NCBI GenBank assembly: GCA_964635875.1
Contig: CAZWRK010000002.1
Coordinates: 49,038-113,037, forward strand
Length of the DNA stretch: 64,000 nucleotides
Direction: 5' to 3'
From: CAZWRK01 sp964635875
GTDB lineage: Bacteria; Pseudomonadota; Gammaproteobacteria; Burkholderiales; Aquaspirillaceae
The position numbers and the translations under genes were made by a program. Position 1 is the first letter of the stretch; each line of letters opens with the position of its first letter. Shown one piece after another: positions 47,667-56,868 of the stretch. The notes under the pieces are model-generated. The model was not told the DNA's origin and made no database searches. It was given only the letters and a program-made list of their open reading frames with translations.

Positions 47667-48176
47667 TCAGGCTCCGTTGGCGGCGAGGGTGCGGTAGGTC
47701 TTGTGGGTGTAGCTGACGGTGATGACGCGTGCCACCGAGAGGCCACCGACGGTGATGGAGTCGGAGTTGTCGATGTCGGTGATGACGCAGTTGTGGAAGA
47801 TCTTGACCCGCCACGGCAGACCGCCCGGAGGCTTGATGACCATCTCGCACGTCACGTCGGACGGGTCGGCGGCGAGGGCATCCCAGACGGCGGTGATGTC
47901 ACCGCTGGTGACGCCCTCCAGCCCGGCAAGCTGCTGCCAGACATCCTCGTTCCACAACTCCCGGATGGAGAGCGTGAGCGTCCCGAGGTCCAGGACACGG
48001 CCCGTGACGATCTCCTTGGGGTGTCGCCACCCGATCGGGTGGATGGCCTCAGCCTGGGCACCGTTGAGGACGGGCTGGCCCGAGTCCTGCACCGATCCGA
48101 GGAAGGCGATCGGCTGGCCCCGGTACTTGAACGTCGTGAAGCCGGAGCCAACGACGCGCACCTTGCTCTGCGGCAT
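47667..48176 (-). CDS. Tail tube protein
   Basis: A 169-aa, largely beta protein immediately after the sheath gene. It has strands FTTFKYRGQPIAFLGSVQDS, VTGRVLDLGTLTLSIRELWN, CEMVIKPPGGLPWRVKIFHN and TVGGLSVARVITVSYTHKTY, fitting the tube beta-barrel that stacks into the tail lumen. Size and position between sheath and chaperone genes are standard for contractile tails. No sequence-level family name is claimed beyond that. Confidence 0.72.
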   Translation of the reverse strand: MPQSKVRVVGSGFTTFKYRGQPIAFLGSVQDSGQPVLNGAQAEAIHPIGWRHPKEIVTGRVLDLGTLTLSIRELWNEDVWQQLAGLEGVTSGDITAVWDALAADPSDVTCEMVIKPPGGLPWRVKIFHNCVITDIDNSDSITVGGLSVARVITVSYTHKTYRTLAANGA

Positions 48177-48188
48177 GGATCAGTCCTC

Positions 48189-49628
48189 TCAGGTCGTCAG
48201 GGTGTCGTCGGTGACGGCACCCGTGGTCGTGTCGATGTAGAAGATCACGTCGATGAAGTTCAGCGGGTAGGTCGGCTTGTAGGCGAACTTCACTTCGATG
48301 GTGGTCGGCTTGTCGGGGAGGGCCTGGCGCACCGACACCCCGGAGAACCCCTGGATCGTGCCACGCTGGGTCAGGCCATCCAGGGAGCCCGTGACGATCA
48401 CGTTGACCGAGGCGGCGGTGTCCTCTTCGATCGGGTCACCGATGAGGCCCGCCCCGTCCAGGTCTCGGAGGATCACGTTGAGCATGTGATCCTTGGCCCT
48501 GGTGAGCGAGATCTCCTGGGTGTAGATGGAGGTGGGGTCGGTGGAGATGCCGTGGCGGCAGATGATGACCGAGTTGTTCCGGGACGACCGTTCGAAGACG
48601 GCCACGCCGCCCGCCGCCCACTCGTTCATGGTGGCGCGGGACATGGTGGCGAGCACCTGGCTGGCGATCCCGGAGAACCCGGAGATCTCCTTGCGGGTCA
48701 GAGGCATCTGCGGCTCCATGCCGCCGTAGCGACCGGCAGCCGCCGCCGCCAGGTAGTAGCCGGGGATCTCCTGGGTGGTCCGCAGGATGTCGTTGAAGAA
48801 CGTCATCCGGTTCGGGTGGGCGAGCATCACCCGATGGTGGGCGAAGAGCCCGGCCAGCGTGACGGGGTCGATGGTGCTGCCCAGTTCCGTCCCGAAGACG
48901 GCGATGCGCCGGATGCCGACCGAGGCGGCTTCGTTGAGGTGGTTCTTGAGCGCCGTGGCGACATCGGGAAGGTCGCCCGTGTCCTGGTCCGTGCCGGTGA
49001 TCCCCACGGGCAGCGGGGCGATCAGGTCCACGTCGCTGTAGGCCAGGAGCCGGATGTAGCCGTCGGCCAGATCGTCCTTGTCCACCGAGTCGGCGGTGCC
49101 GGGCGTCGGGACCAGGAGAACCTTGGTGACCGAGCGGTTGGCGAGGGTCATCTTCGCTGCGAGCGACAGCGGCGAGATGATGCTGCCGTCGGTGTCCAGG
49201 GGCTCACCGAAGGCATCGGTCACCTGGCTCCAGGAGGTGACGTACAGCGGATCGAAGTAGTCGGCGTCGGTGTAGCGGTAGGCCACGGTGACCGACTCGC
49301 CCTCACCGATCGCCCCGCCGCCATCTCGGGCGATGGTGATCTGGTCATCGAAGGGGCTGTTCTCCCCGGCGACGGTGGCGAGGTCGTAGTCGTCGGCCAC
49401 GACGTAGGGCGTGCCGTCGGCGGCGGTGACGGTCACGGTGGCGGTGTCGATGCCGAGCTTCGCCAGGTTCGCCGGGGTGGTGCTGAGGTCCACGACCTGC
49501 GTGTGGGAGCGGTAGCCCACTGAGGGACCGACGATCGCCACCACGGACTCGCTCGCCCCACTGGCAGGCGGGGGAAGGGTCGTGGGCTTCTCAGTGGGGT
49601 AGATGCCGGGTGGCGTGTAGATAGCCAT
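48189..49628 (-). CDS. Tail sheath protein
   Basis: A 479-aa contractile sheath subunit. The start matches the family (AIYTPPGIYPTEKPTTLPPP), with VAIVGPSVGYRS strand-loop features. The C-terminal sheath domain is clear: VAVFERSSRNNSVIICRHGI, EISLTRAKDHMLNVILRDLD, GSLDGLTQRGTIQGFSGVSV and VKFAYKPTYPLNFIDVIFYI. The sheath wraps the tube and contracts on baseplate triggering. Its start is preceded by GTGAGGGAG and copy 2 of the late-promoter-like element, so sheath, tube, chaperone and tape measure may form one transcript. Confidence 0.88.
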   Translation of the reverse strand: MAIYTPPGIYPTEKPTTLPPPASGASESVVAIVGPSVGYRSHTQVVDLSTTPANLAKLGIDTATVTVTAADGTPYVVADDYDLATVAGENSPFDDQITIARDGGGAIGEGESVTVAYRYTDADYFDPLYVTSWSQVTDAFGEPLDTDGSIISPLSLAAKMTLANRSVTKVLLVPTPGTADSVDKDDLADGYIRLLAYSDVDLIAPLPVGITGTDQDTGDLPDVATALKNHLNEAASVGIRRIAVFGTELGSTIDPVTLAGLFAHHRVMLAHPNRMTFFNDILRTTQEIPGYYLAAAAAGRYGGMEPQMPLTRKEISGFSGIASQVLATMSRATMNEWAAGGVAVFERSSRNNSVIICRHGISTDPTSIYTQEISLTRAKDHMLNVILRDLDGAGLIGDPIEEDTAASVNVIVTGSLDGLTQRGTIQGFSGVSVRQALPDKPTTIEVKFAYKPTYPLNFIDVIFYIDTTTGAVTDDTLTT

Positions 49629-49657
49629 GTTGGGTGTGCTCCCTCACAGGGTCGTTC

Positions 49658-49693
49658 CACTTCTTACGGGGGACTCAGGGCGTGTTGGACAGG
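49658..49693 (-). promoter_or_regulatory. Late-promoter-like element, copy 2
   Basis: CCTGTCC, 10 nt, GAG, 7 nt, TAAGAAGTG on the minus strand, 30 nt upstream of the sheath ATG. Ends and spacing match copy 1. The preceding gene stops at 49699, so the element fills the gap. Confidence 0.7.
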
Positions 49694-49698
49694 GTGGG

Positions 49699-50325
49699 CT
49701 ACCCGCCGATCCAGCCTTCCGTGGTCGTGGGGTCTTCTTCGTCATCGCGATAGGGGATGAGCGTGATCTCTTCCAGGGGCACAAGCTGGCCCTGGGCGGT
49801 GCTGGTGAACTCCCCGATCGCAGCCACGCTCAGGGTGATCTCGTACACGATGTCGTCGGTCCCCCAGGGGGTTCCGGGGGTCTCGGCATCGCCGCTGGGG
49901 GTGATCTGGTCGTGATCCAGTTGCATGGCGATCAGGGGGTTGTCCTGGATGAACGACCGGAAGGCCCCCCTGCCGACCTCCAGTTGGCCGAAGGCGAGCA
50001 CCCGGATCACCTCGTCGGCCAGGCGAGCCCGAGCAAGGGCAGAGAGGGTGACGATCGTGAACTGGGCCTCGCCTTCGAAGCGCCAGCGGGTCACCTGCCC
50101 CCAGGTGCCAGCGTCTTCGTCCTGGGTCACCTCGCGGTGGCCGATGCCAGCGATGGCGAGGCTCCCGCGGGGAGAGAACCCAACCCAGATGCCGGGGTAC
50201 TGGACCTTCTTCGATGGGTAGTCGGTGGAGATCGGGAGGTTGCGGAAGTCCTCCACGGGATAGTCGTCATCGAAGACGCGCTTCATGCCTTCGTGGAGTG
50301 CGGTGACCGCCTCTGCGTAGAACAT
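49699..50325 (-). CDS. Putative tail-completion/terminator protein, 208 aa
   Basis: ATG 50325 overlaps the next upstream stop. Helical start (YAEAVTALHEGMKRVFDDDY), then mixed strands (GIWVGFSPRGSLAIAGIGHR, VTRWRFEGEAQFTIVTLSAL) and a helix (RARLADEVIRVLAFGQL), the usual layout of tail-terminator proteins just upstream of a sheath. The family is not certain; context and secondary-structure pattern support the call. Confidence 0.55.
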   Translation of the reverse strand: MFYAEAVTALHEGMKRVFDDDYPVEDFRNLPISTDYPSKKVQYPGIWVGFSPRGSLAIAGIGHREVTQDEDAGTWGQVTRWRFEGEAQFTIVTLSALARARLADEVIRVLAFGQLEVGRGAFRSFIQDNPLIAMQLDHDQITPSGDAETPGTPWGTDDIVYEITLSVAAIGEFTSTAQGQLVPLEEITLIPYRDDEEDPTTTEGWIGG

Positions 50326-51023
50326 CAGATCGCCACTCCTTCGACGCCGACTCCGATGGGGCCGACCGGAAGGCCCATCTCTCGCCCAGCCAGCAGGATC
50401 GACTCGTGGATGAAGAAGCGGGATGCCAGACCGGGGTGCCTCCACCGTACTCCGACGTTGCCCCGCATGATCTGACCGCCGCCCCCACGGGTGAACGGAG
50501 CCCCCAGGCGGCGCTTGTTGATCCGACCGGGAGCGCCGGGGTAGGAGCGAGGAACATCCACCCACTGTTCGACGCCCTGGACCTTGCGCTTTACGAGCTT
50601 GCGCTCGCCCTTCTTGGAGGCGTGCCGGAAGATGAGCACCTGGAGCCTGCCGTCCTCGGTCCTGCGACTCTTGATCCTCCGGTTCTTCCTGCGAAGCTCG
50701 CCGTCGGGGTCTTCCACCCACATGGGGATCGTCTTGCCCTGGAGGTTGTTCATCACGAACGGACGGATGCCCATCTCCTGAAACCAGACGTACCGCTCCA
50801 CCCATCGAACCCCGAAGTAGTCCTCCCCCCAGATGGGCATGAGGTTCGACGCCGAGGCCCCCGACAGGCGAGGGGCTCGCTTCGCTGCGTACTCGGCGGC
50901 GAGCGAGGCAGCCATCTGCACGACCTCTTCGTCCACGACGCCCGGCAGCCTCATGTAGAGGCGGTCGAACGGCAGCTTGAGCCCTCGGTCCAGGGCGTCC
51001 TGCGGGGAGATGTCCGGGCTCAT
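50325..51023 (-). CDS. Putative neck/head-completion protein, 232 aa
   Basis: ATG 51023 overlaps the upstream stop by four bases. A basic protein with helical N-terminus (EEVVQMAASLAAEYAAKRAP), a central beta part (GVRWVERYVWFQEMGIRPFV, MNNLQGKTIPMWVEDPDGEL) and an Arg/Lys-rich end (FTRGGGGQIMRGNVGVRWRH). The MGIRPF- and G-rich style resembles HK97 gp10-type neck proteins, but the match is loose. Lies between a connector-like and a terminator-like gene. Confidence 0.55.
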   Translation of the reverse strand: MSPDISPQDALDRGLKLPFDRLYMRLPGVVDEEVVQMAASLAAEYAAKRAPRLSGASASNLMPIWGEDYFGVRWVERYVWFQEMGIRPFVMNNLQGKTIPMWVEDPDGELRRKNRRIKSRRTEDGRLQVLIFRHASKKGERKLVKRKVQGVEQWVDVPRSYPGAPGRINKRRLGAPFTRGGGGQIMRGNVGVRWRHPGLASRFFIHESILLAGREMGLPVGPIGVGVEGVAI

Positions 51024-51802
51024 GGCGCAGCGTGCGGCGAGCCGGGCAGGTTGTCGATGGGCCGGTAGTCGGCGGGGACGAAGCCGGGTGCCTCGGGGAG
51101 CACCGGGCCACGGATCTCGTCGGGGATCTCAGGGAGGAAGTGCTTGCCGACGACATCCAGCATGGCCGTCAGTTCGGTGCGAGTCAGCGGCGGGATGTTG
51201 GCTGCATCGCCGTCCTGATCCATCGTGACCGACGAGTAGTTGTAGCCGAGGTTGGAGTCGGCTCGGGAGGGCAGGCCGAAGCCGTCGTGGATGCGGTTCG
51301 TGGAGCCGCCCTTCGACTTCCAACGGGTGCCGTCGCCACGGAAGATGTAGTCCCCGTCGCGCAGCATGAAGTCGGCGGTGGTCTGTACCGAGCCGTCGTA
51401 GTTCTTGACCATGCCGCGCTCGGTGCGGCTCCACACCTCTTCGCTGTAGTCCCAGATGGCCGGGCGCACGAGCTTGGCCTTCCAGCCGCCCTCCAGGGTC
51501 GTGCCGAAGCACACGGGGCAGTTGGCCTCGGCGGTGGACTGGAAGGCGCTGAACACCATCTCCGCTGCCTCTGCGGTCTCCCCTGCGATGGTAGAGCACC
51601 GGGAGCATCGGCCCACGAGCCCGGCAGCGAGGTCGTCCATGCCCCACATCAGGACGAAGAGCGAAAGCTCTCCGAAGGCCAGGAGCGCCTCTTCGTGCTG
51701 GCGGCGCACGATCTGGCGGGCGTAGGGCTGCCGACCAGGCAGATGGAAGCCACGCTTCATCCCCGGACTGTCGGGGGTCGGAGGCGGGGTCGGAGTTGGC
51801 AT
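51020..51802 (-). CDS. Putative structural protein with Cys pairs, 260 aa
   Basis: ATG 51802 overlaps the upstream 1136-aa gene stop (TGATG). Contains CSRC (Cys pair) and CPVC (second pair), which could form a zinc ribbon, within a helical core (FGELSLFVLMWGMDDLAAGL, AAEMVFSAFQSTAEANCPVC). The C-terminal half is beta-rich and Pro-rich. The Pro-rich N-terminus may be disordered. It sits in the neck region, so a virion component is likely; function unassigned. Confidence 0.6.
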   Translation of the reverse strand: MPTPTPPPTPDSPGMKRGFHLPGRQPYARQIVRRQHEEALLAFGELSLFVLMWGMDDLAAGLVGRCSRCSTIAGETAEAAEMVFSAFQSTAEANCPVCFGTTLEGGWKAKLVRPAIWDYSEEVWSRTERGMVKNYDGSVQTTADFMLRDGDYIFRGDGTRWKSKGGSTNRIHDGFGLPSRADSNLGYNYSSVTMDQDGDAANIPPLTRTELTAMLDVVGKHFLPEIPDEIRGPVLPEAPGFVPADYRPIDNLPGSPHAAP

Positions 51803-54800
51803 CAGGGGATGGGCGTGTTGGAGTTGAGGGTGTAGAGCAGAGCGGCCATGCGGTTGATCGCCTCCTGAGCGGTGGTGGGATCTCCGTTCCAGTGGGCCGA
51901 GTTGAGGCCGTCCATCTCCACGTCCACCCCATCGACCAGAAGCGGTGACGAGTTCGCCCCCATGCCATCCTGGCTGGTGATGCGAAGGTGCCACGGCTTG
52001 CCTGCCAGGATCGGGGTTCCCCCGAACATGGAATCGTCCACCCAGCGACCGTTCAGTTCCACGACCCGCTGGAAGTAGATGTCGCCCACGTTGGGCTTGG
52101 GGTCAGCGAAGTCGTCCACCCCGAGGTAGGTGCCGTTGATGGCGATGGGATCGGCTTGGACAGCGAACACCTCCCACCACCCTTGGTGAGCCGCGTCGCT
52201 GGCGCTGGCGATGTGCGCCACTCGCGGGGCAACCAACTGTCCGGTCGGCCAGTTGCCTTCGGTCACCCTGGCGACACCTTCGGGGTCACCGGGGGTGAAG
52301 GAGATCGGGGTCGATCCAGCGTCGTCCCAGAGGCCACCAGTGGCAGCAGGGATGACACGGGACTTGCGGACGGAGATCGTTCGGTTGCCCAGGTCCGTCT
52401 GGTCGATGCGGTAGCCAGCGGTCAGGGAATCGGGAAGGTCCACCAGTCGGGCGAACGACTCGGGGGTAGAGGGAGCGTTGCTGCCTCGGATCTCGCCGTT
52501 GACGAGCAAGGTCAGAGAGCCAGGCACCGCCTCGTGGTCGCTAGTGAGGCTCACTTCCTGGTCGGGGTCGAACCCGTGGTCGCGGAAAACGATGCTGTAC
52601 CCGTTCACCTCCATCGACTTGGTACCGCCGTAGAACGCACCTGGGTCGATGGTGAGGCTGGGGAAGTGGGGGAACACCATGCCGCTGACGAGGTTGATGT
52701 CCGTCGCCAGGCGAGGAATCAGAGACTCCGTGCCCTGGTACATGGAGAATGTGAGGCTTAGGCAGAGGCCAGTGATGGGATCGCCCGTCCCGGCCTCCTG
52801 GGTGTGCATGGATGCACCTGCCAGCATGAGGTTGGTGCCAGGCGGGTACTCGGGGATCGTCAGTTCCACACCGCCGACCGGCATGTCCTCAAAGGTCACG
52901 CCCTGGACGAGCAGCGCCGTGTATTCCGTCATCCCGATGAGGGGGATGATCTCGTTGGTCTGGATCTCCGGGCCGACAGGCTGCTGGGTCTGGATGTCGA
53001 AGGGCTGCCAGGTCAGGGTGATGTGGGCCTCGGCAGCAACGTCCGGGTCAGGGCCGATGTGGATCGCCACCAGGCTCAACCGAAGCGGGTCGCCCTGCTT
53101 GGGGGCTTGGAGCCATCCGTTCGACCCAGGGGTGGCACCCAGTTCGATGGGCAGAGAGGCGTCAGAGAACATCACCGTCGCCCCGAGAGAGGGCTGGGGC
53201 GCAGCCGTGAGGGAGCGTCCGTTCTGGGTCCATGCCGTGAAAGGGGTGTGGCGGCTGACGGTGAGCGGCAGCATCTCGTGAGGCCGGGCGTCCACGGCCC
53301 CACCGTTGCCGCCGTCGCCCTTGTCCAGACGGTCGGCAGACGACGCTCGGACCTCCTGGCGCACGCCGGAGCCAGCCACCTCCACCCACAGGGTCGTGAC
53401 CCCGAGCGGGCCGTAGAACGGCGGGATCAGTGAGTCGTCGTCCACCACGAGCAGCGACCCGGCGATGGGGTCGCCGTCCTCGTCGGTGATGTCGGCCAGT
53501 GACCCGCCCTCGGCCTGCTCGTAGACGTAGACCTCGGTGCCACGAGCGGACGTGAGGGCAGAGCCACGACGCACGCCGGGGGTGTAGAGCAGCCGTTGGC
53601 CCTCGTCGGGGAACAAGTAGGTCTGGCTGGTCTGGTTGGCGTTCTGGACGGTGACGACGACGGTGCCGGTGTCGGTCTGTCCGTCGCCGTTGCTCACCGT
53701 GTAGGTGAACGAGTCCGCGCCGGAGAACCCGACCTCGGGGGTGTAGATGAAGGAGCCGTCGCTGTTGCCGACGACGGTGCCGTGGGAGGGGGTGCCCCAG
53801 GCGCTCACGGTGAGCGTGTTGCCCGTGTCGTTGGCGAGGACGCCGGGGGCATCGACCACCAGGGCCGTGTCGAACGACGCCGTGTAGGAGTTGTCGCCAG
53901 CCACGGGAGCGTCGGTATCCAGAGGCACGTTCGGATCGTCATCGAACGTGAGTGCGATGAAGGCGAGATCGGTGGTGACCGACTGTTGGGCGTCATCGGC
54001 ACCCAACGCCCCGACGAAGATGGGGTAGGTGTTGAACGGCCAGAAATCGACCCCCAGACCTCCGGTGATGATCCCAGCCGGTACGGTGCTCAGTTCCAGC
54101 GAAGGGAGAGCGGCCCACACATCCGCCGTGTCCGAAGGGGAGCCTACCGACATGATGAAGGCGTCGTTGTTGGCGGTGACGATGGGGTCTAGGCCAACGA
54201 TGTCGGGGCCGGTGGACTTGACGATCTGGCGGCGGCGTGGAGCACGCAGGTAGCCGCCGATCTCCCGGTACGCCATGTCCGTGGCACCGGGGATGCTCAG
54301 GGAGGTGTCCTCACCGGCTTCCGCCTCCTTCCAGAACACACCGACCCAGTGGTTGCCAGAGCCAGCCGTCTGGAACCCTTCGGAGGTCCAGCCCGCAGGG
54401 GCGTTCGGAAGCGACAGGCTCGTGCCACGCACGCCAAGCACCATCAGGTTGCCCTTCTGGGGTGCGGGGATGGTGCCGATGCTGCTGGCGAAGTTCTCCG
54501 ATGCGACCTCGGTGTAGGCGCTCTGGGGAACCACCATCTGAGCGACCAGGAGGCCACCCCCGCCGTTGGCGCTGGTGATCTCGTAGGACACGTCCTCGTT
54601 GGTGTTGAGTGCCCGTTCGCCCACGGCAAGGATGTGGGTGCCACCGATAATGGTGTTGTCGGGAGTCTCCGACTGGAACGTGATGCTGCCGACCGGATCG
54701 TCCAGCCCCTCCACGGCGACAGCGAGGTAGATGCCCTGCTTGTCGTAGGAAGGCATCAGACCGCCCAGCCACGGTTCCAAGGTCAACGACTGGATGGCGG

Positions 54801-55212
54801 GGGCAGCGTTGCTGATCTGGTTGGTGAACGGGATCGGGTAGACCGAGCCGAGGCCCGATGCGACCTCGTAGACCGATGCGTAGGTGGAGGTTCCGACATC
54901 GGGAGGGGTGCTCGTGATGAGGCGGGCGAAGTTGATGTCGTCCCAAGAGATGCCGATGAACACCTTGACGTTGCGGTCTGCCGAGATGGCGAGGTCGTAT
55001 CCCTGTCCGAACGACAGCGTGCCTTCCTCTTGGCCGTTGGCCGGGTTGTAGGGGGCGATCTCCCAGTCGGCTGCCCGGTTGTTGGTCCCACGGCCATCCA
55101 CCACCATTACCAGCACGTTGCCGGTGGCGACGGGGGTGTAGTCCGCGAAGGTGATCTCGGTGATGTCATCGGCACCCGTGAAGGAGCCTTGTGCAACGAC
55201 CTGAGCAGCCAT
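51802..55212 (-). CDS. Large surface protein with cadherin/Ig-like domain, 1136 aa
   Basis: Between head-connector and neck genes. The middle (about 430-520) carries a bacterial adhesin-type beta-sandwich: VAGDNSYTASFDTALVVDAP, GVLANDTGNTL, SHGTVVGNSDGSFIYTPEVG, GFSGADSFTYTVSNG. This is the pattern of cadherin-like or Big-type tandem Ig domains in bacterial surface proteins. The N-terminal section is repetitive and beta-rich; the C-terminal half resembles a fibre head. A fibre or spike on the head or neck, contacting host glycans, is the simplest reading. No catalytic motif was noticed. Confidence 0.7.
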   Translation of the reverse strand: MAAQVVAQGSFTGADDITEITFADYTPVATGNVLVMVVDGRGTNNRAADWEIAPYNPANGQEEGTLSFGQGYDLAISADRNVKVFIGISWDDINFARLITSTPPDVGTSTYASVYEVASGLGSVYPIPFTNQISNAAPAIQSLTLEPWLGGLMPSYDKQGIYLAVAVEGLDDPVGSITFQSETPDNTIIGGTHILAVGERALNTNEDVSYEITSANGGGGLLVAQMVVPQSAYTEVASENFASSIGTIPAPQKGNLMVLGVRGTSLSLPNAPAGWTSEGFQTAGSGNHWVGVFWKEAEAGEDTSLSIPGATDMAYREIGGYLRAPRRRQIVKSTGPDIVGLDPIVTANNDAFIMSVGSPSDTADVWAALPSLELSTVPAGIITGGLGVDFWPFNTYPIFVGALGADDAQQSVTTDLAFIALTFDDDPNVPLDTDAPVAGDNSYTASFDTALVVDAPGVLANDTGNTLTVSAWGTPSHGTVVGNSDGSFIYTPEVGFSGADSFTYTVSNGDGQTDTGTVVVTVQNANQTSQTYLFPDEGQRLLYTPGVRRGSALTSARGTEVYVYEQAEGGSLADITDEDGDPIAGSLLVVDDDSLIPPFYGPLGVTTLWVEVAGSGVRQEVRASSADRLDKGDGGNGGAVDARPHEMLPLTVSRHTPFTAWTQNGRSLTAAPQPSLGATVMFSDASLPIELGATPGSNGWLQAPKQGDPLRLSLVAIHIGPDPDVAAEAHITLTWQPFDIQTQQPVGPEIQTNEIIPLIGMTEYTALLVQGVTFEDMPVGGVELTIPEYPPGTNLMLAGASMHTQEAGTGDPITGLCLSLTFSMYQGTESLIPRLATDINLVSGMVFPHFPSLTIDPGAFYGGTKSMEVNGYSIVFRDHGFDPDQEVSLTSDHEAVPGSLTLLVNGEIRGSNAPSTPESFARLVDLPDSLTAGYRIDQTDLGNRTISVRKSRVIPAATGGLWDDAGSTPISFTPGDPEGVARVTEGNWPTGQLVAPRVAHIASASDAAHQGWWEVFAVQADPIAINGTYLGVDDFADPKPNVGDIYFQRVVELNGRWVDDSMFGGTPILAGKPWHLRITSQDGMGANSSPLLVDGVDVEMDGLNSAHWNGDPTTAQEAINRMAALLYTLNSNTPIP

Positions 55213-55460
55213 CAGACCACTTCCTCGGTGGAGAGCACGCCGCTGTCGTCCACGACGATGCGCCAGGCGGTGCCGTCGGGCGATTCGATGATGAGGTCCG
55301 AGGTGTAGCCCTCGTCGGTGAGGATCGGGCTGCCTCCGGTGAACAGGTCAGCGTCGATACGGGCGAACTGCTCGTCGGTGAGGGTGGCGGTGTCGCCGTC
55401 GTTGTAGGTCTGCCCGTCGGGCAGCACCAGGCTGTCTTGGTTCACGGTGACGACGCGCAT
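55212..55460 (-). CDS. Small virion-region protein, 82 aa
   Basis: ATG 55460 overlaps the connector stop (TGATG). Beta-rich N-terminus (RVVTVNQDSLVLPDGQTYND), helix (LTDEQFARIDADLF), then strands (SDLIIESPDGTAWRIVVDDS). Acidic overall. Possible head-tail joining or small decoration component; unproven. Confidence 0.65.
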   Translation of the reverse strand: MRVVTVNQDSLVLPDGQTYNDGDTATLTDEQFARIDADLFTGGSPILTDEGYTSDLIIESPDGTAWRIVVDDSGVLSTEEVV

Positions 55461-56344
55461 CAGTACCAGATCCTCCAGTAAGACGGACGGGACGCCATCG
55501 CCCCGATCAGACGGGTTGGCGTGAGGGTGATGTAGACGCCACCGGCCACGAGCGAGGCCGGGGAGCCGAGCCCCATGTGGGCGATCTTGAACTGGTCGAT
55601 CATCCGATCCAGTTCGGCTTGCTCGTCGCGAAGGATGTCGCCCCACCGGGTCATGTAGTCCCGACGGTCGAAGCGAGCGAGCGACACCCCCTGCACGTCG
55701 GGCTGTTCGACGTAGCTGCGCCGGAGGTGCTTGATGATCTCCACGAAGAGGGCCTGCTCCAGCGTCCCTCCCCACTGATCGACCGGGAACGCCTTGCCTC
55801 CCTGTGCGGGGTCCAGGGCGTAGGTCTGGTGGGGCTGGCTCCAGGTGTTGAGCCGGTTGAGCGCAGAGCGAAGGGCCTGGGCCATCCGGTTCCGGCCCCA
55901 GTTGGTCTGGAGGTACACCTGGAGGTGCGGCCCGCCGAGGGGGCTGTCGAAGAGGTCGGAGAAGCGCCAGTAGACGTTCTCCACCACGGCCTTCATGGCG
56001 TCTGGGAGGGCGTCGTAGTCGGGGGAGGTGTTGCCGACCTCGTAGTAGGTCTCCCGAGTCCGGTCGTCGCCGTCGATGGCGAAGTCCCAGTAGATGAGGA
56101 AGAGCCCCGGCGTCTGGGTCTCAGCCGACGTGAGGGCGACCTCGTAGACCCCGACCGAGGGATGGGCGGCGGTCCCGGCAGCGACCTCTTCGCTGGCCTC
56201 GTTGACGATCGTGTAGGTGACGACCCCGTCGGCGTCGGCCAGGGCTCCTTCGACGTACACCCGGATGCCGAGGGTGGCGTCCGCGAAGTTCGACACGAAG
56301 GCCCGGTCGCTGAGGGCGAGTTCGTCGGCGGTCTCCAGGGTCAC
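55460..56344 (-). CDS. Putative head-tail connector/adaptor, 294 aa
   Basis: GTG 56344 overlaps the upstream stop (GTGA). The N-terminal ~100 residues form a beta sandwich (GIRVYVEGALADADGVVTYT, TYYEVG). The C-terminal two-thirds are helical, with an adaptor-like core (YWRFSDLFDSPLGGPHLQVY, RMAQALRSALNRLNTWSQPH, LFVEIIKHLRRSYVEQPDVQ). Structure and order (after capsid genes, before neck genes) suit an adaptor that joins portal and tail; no exact family could be confirmed. Confidence 0.58.
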   Translation of the reverse strand: MTLETADELALSDRAFVSNFADATLGIRVYVEGALADADGVVTYTIVNEASEEVAAGTAAHPSVGVYEVALTSAETQTPGLFLIYWDFAIDGDDRTRETYYEVGNTSPDYDALPDAMKAVVENVYWRFSDLFDSPLGGPHLQVYLQTNWGRNRMAQALRSALNRLNTWSQPHQTYALDPAQGGKAFPVDQWGGTLEQALFVEIIKHLRRSYVEQPDVQGVSLARFDRRDYMTRWGDILRDEQAELDRMIDQFKIAHMGLGSPASLVAGGVYITLTPTRLIGAMASRPSYWRIWY

Positions 56345-56868
56345 AGTTCGATCTCCCCAAGCGACACGCTGCCGTCAGCGTTGAGCTTGCCCATCACGGT
56401 GCCGTTGCGGGTGACGGCGTGATCCAGGCCGATGGCGGCGTTGGTCCGCTCCCACTCCAGGTAGTTCTCGTACTTCGCCTGGTCCCCCTTGTGCATCACC
56501 CAGCCACAGCGGACGAGTCGCTCGGTGACGTACCAGGACTCCTGGAACGGGCGCAGGAAGTGGCGGATCTGGGGGTCGTCCACCTCCAGGTGCCAGAGCC
56601 CATCGGTGATGGGTGCGTTGCCCTGTTCGATGTCGTTCCCCGCCTCGTCCTTGACGCAGGAGAGGTGCCAGAGGATCTCGTCGCCCTTGCTGGTGGTGAC
56701 CCCGAGGTCGTAGATCCCGCGGCCCCGGTACTCCAGGCCGTCGATCTGCTGGCCCCATTCCTGCACCAGAGGGAACTGGCGGGTCAGCCGGATCATCTGG
56801 ACGCCGCCACCACCGAGTTCGATGGGGCGCTCGTCGTTGGGCCAGAGAGCCACCTCGTAGAGCCGCAT
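56341..56868 (-). CDS. Putative head-region protein, 175 aa
   Basis: ATG 56868 overlaps the upstream stop. Mixed alpha/beta (EVALWPNDERPIELGGGGVQ, RGRGIYDLGVTTSKGDEILW) with a helix (QAKYENYLEWERTNAAIG). One CVKD Cys and one CGW Cys. The fold is not recognised. Its place among head-completion genes suggests a connector subunit or minor head protein. Confidence 0.6.
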   Translation of the reverse strand: MRLYEVALWPNDERPIELGGGGVQMIRLTRQFPLVQEWGQQIDGLEYRGRGIYDLGVTTSKGDEILWHLSCVKDEAGNDIEQGNAPITDGLWHLEVDDPQIRHFLRPFQESWYVTERLVRCGWVMHKGDQAKYENYLEWERTNAAIGLDHAVTRNGTVMGKLNADGSVSLGEIEL

